Below are positions 63,601-64,000 of a DNA stretch of 64,000 bases, in pieces (position 1 is the stretch's first letter; every line of letters begins with the position of its first letter). The position numbers and the translations under genes are program-made. The notes beneath the pieces are model-generated. The model saw only the letters and a list, made by a program, of their open reading frames with translations, was not told where the DNA came from and ran no database searches. Origin of the DNA: an uncultured Dokdonella sp. (GTDB lineage Bacteria; Pseudomonadota; Gammaproteobacteria; Xanthomonadales; Rhodanobacteraceae); NCBI GenBank assembly GCA_934526015.1, contig CAKSZY010000003.1, positions 62,001-126,000 of the forward strand, read 5' to 3'.

Positions 63601-64000
63601 GACGCCGATCTCCTCGCGCCCGTTGGCCGAACCGTTGAGGTCGCCGGCGGCGAGGTCGACCTGGCTGAAGGTCTGGTTCAGCGACCAGGTGTCGGCGAGC
63701 TGCACGGTGGCGCCGTTGCGCTTCAGCACGGCGAGCCGCAGGCTGCCGTCGCCCATGCGATAGGCGGCGACGATTTCGTCGCGGCCGTTGCCGTCGAGAT
63801 CGACGCTCACCGCCTTCTGCAGGGAGGCCCCATTCAGGGCGGTCGGCCGGCTCGCGCGGAACGTGCGCACGAACGGTGGCGTTTCGCTGCCTGCTGCCGC
63901 CCGGTATTCGTCGATCGCATTCAGGGCCGCTGACTCGATCAGCTGCACGGCCTCGATGTCCTGCGCCATCGGCGCATGCAGGCCGAACGGCGTGGTGGAG
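60631..64000 (-). CDS. Large secreted FG-GAP / PKD / F5-8C-type protein (5' end outside window)
   Basis: At least 1120 residues. The frame is open to the right edge, and the ATG at 63969 has no signal peptide after it, so the start lies beyond 64000. In order: FG-GAP/VCBS-like repeats (VSVDLDGNGRDEIVAAYR, AAGDLNGSANGREEIGVMV), a PKD domain (TSTGGATGYSWNFGDNTG, TYTITLTASYAGN), more FG-GAP units, and a region rich in Ser/Thr/Gln. An F5/8 type C-like domain (DNGADKLTDGRFDTSA, YVEIDLGSLREISNIRI, RYIRLQHPG) and a final unknown region follow. The C-terminus is DRIFADDFD. It probably acts in adhesion or binding outside the cell. It is followed closely by the kelch gene. Confidence 0.8.
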   Translation of the reverse strand, partial: STTPFGLHAPMAQDIEAVQLIESAALNAIDEYRAAAGSETPPFVRTFRASRPTALNGASLQKAVSVDLDGNGRDEIVAAYRMGDGSLRLAVLKRNGATVQLADTWSLNQTFSQVDLAAGDLNGSANGREEIGVMVRTLAGAVQVYVLQGDASGNIAQADNQAAGSWQKAGAVGASVGFTAGDMLLSGHDQLVVVSEINPGNNRDLHFDLLEYEPTTSALPVTGGAVNIGSALFVSDVGGTFGSNGNGIVRIEADAGDVVDSAAAELVLHIQHRESSYDYITQRLTHFTTERDENKHITGIELYDRTPGVAGDDSHYDASRLAQGQNENGPASFEAVLGQVGDSLRSEIILARSNPGNESLTVEAFAPTVDPKAGFRYITTGTTVNLRNTSTGGATGYSWNFGDNTGVLHGVDVTHQYTTTGTYTITLTASYAGNVTKTYATTVVISAGSSEGGISPSYSYGLGNATYSASYQVPSFNDLSHVHATAGDMNRDGTHEVLTVARNTNGKVLRSRWQLINPTDPASFAGTHAEESNVAFNGLTAMELVGSDFDGDSLHGMLGNECLTVFEPQLRQVVWLPPYFGVEQAAASKESSWGQSESGTTSAETQSGSYTSHDVSGYVGVEVGTPDNLAYTVEASVAFTAGANWQKSRGEIHGEETSLSVDQGQVQTQGEALVITEENAFNCYQYDVRRASSGLDPNSKMRLCERIEDSRIVAGTDALEWDTAVPAAGVQLLGHKPAQWVPLHRDWASLALFRQATANVAFSADNGADKLTDGRFDTSATAAAASVRPYVEIDLGSLREISNIRIFPTPGDAIDLQGYHLYASRTPMTATGVPSGAGITTFAPETGDAVSYDRWNVWTRDPESPSNLLRARYIRLQHPGTTAVNLRVAEIQVFGDVHVDPPSYPQSVCDPIAGDGRFKALVWNAAASRFAEVQMRGDLLWNGSGGWRAPQPGDSYGACSNHGQLPNRDIWSTIAVGGTTEIYWSLSQESGSITGTVTSIDNSTRVGAQFDFSAGFIVKVIAGIAYEFTKGITRDTQNSTYWGTGLDISGSIGGFTNQALATPCRYRPRPYAYTLPDRSDTGYLHEAYAVDYIVQEGTTGMWTRANVPTQCFGDRIFADDFD

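Noticed and set aside
60448..63933. An 1161-codon plus-strand frame opposite the FG-GAP protein
   Set aside because: Composition is Arg/Gly/Val-rich as expected of a shadow frame in GC-rich DNA. The minus-strand frame has recognisable PKD and F5/8C domains.

Overview
This 64 kb window is GC-rich chromosome with tightly packed genes, many joined by ATGA or TGATG overlaps. The gene set points to a gammaproteobacterium of the order Lysobacterales (Xanthomonadales), perhaps a Rhodanobacteraceae/Dokdonella-like lineage. The evidence is the rpoN-hpf-ptsN-hprK-rapZ-EIIA-ptsH-ptsI cluster containing HPr kinase, the purN-purM / DUF2066-PgsA-PerM-Hda block, suf operon order, and many secreted proteins carrying a short D-x-I-F-x-D-G-F-E-type motif. 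The taxon is an inference.

Left end (1-9.9 kb): the tail of an ISL3-type transposase, then an accessory region. It holds a Sec-secreted RHS/YD-repeat protein of 1529 aa, whose AT-richer C-terminal tip carries HEVNH (HExxH zinc-protease motif). It is followed by a small lipoprotein gene that is a candidate immunity partner. Divergent from it is a three-gene, overlapping operon: TPR-sulfotransferase, 2OG-Fe(II) dioxygenase, and TPR plus Asp/Asn beta-hydroxylase.

Core block 1 (9.9-22.4 kb): on the minus strand, kdsD-kdsC (Kdo synthesis), lptC-lptA-lptB (LPS export), rpoN, hpf and a regulatory PTS (ptsN, hprK, rapZ, EIIA-Man, ptsH, ptsI) with no sugar permease. Divergent from kdsD are ibaG (BolA) and murA.

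Block 2 (22.5-33.7 kb): a CadC-like membrane regulator with a TPR-rich output region, a DUF3108 protein, purN and purM. On the plus strand follow DUF2066, a CDP-alcohol phosphatidyltransferase, a PerM-type permease and hda. A vapBC toxin-antitoxin pair is bracketed by two copies of a palindromic dispersed repeat. The amgK-murU cell-wall recycling pair follows.

Block 3 (33.8-46.1 kb): the Suf iron-sulfur operon (Rrf2 regulator, sufB, DUF3703, sufC, sufD, sufS, GNAT). Next is a PepSY / DUF2271 / DUF4198 / ApbE / diflavin-reductase operon. Its promoter overlaps a Fur-box-like palindrome, and its DUF2271 protein carries a SGAT motif suited to covalent flavinylation by ApbE. Together these suggest an iron-regulated extracytoplasmic electron-transfer (ferric reductase-like) system.

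Right end (46.2-64 kb): an iorAB-type molybdenum hydroxylase, a 4HBT thioesterase overlapping uvrA, a large secreted subtilisin-like protease with a clear terminator, an ECF sigma factor, and two adjacent large secreted proteins. One is a 14-repeat kelch protein. The other is an FG-GAP/PKD/F5-8C protein that runs off the right edge. No tRNA, rRNA or CRISPR array was seen.
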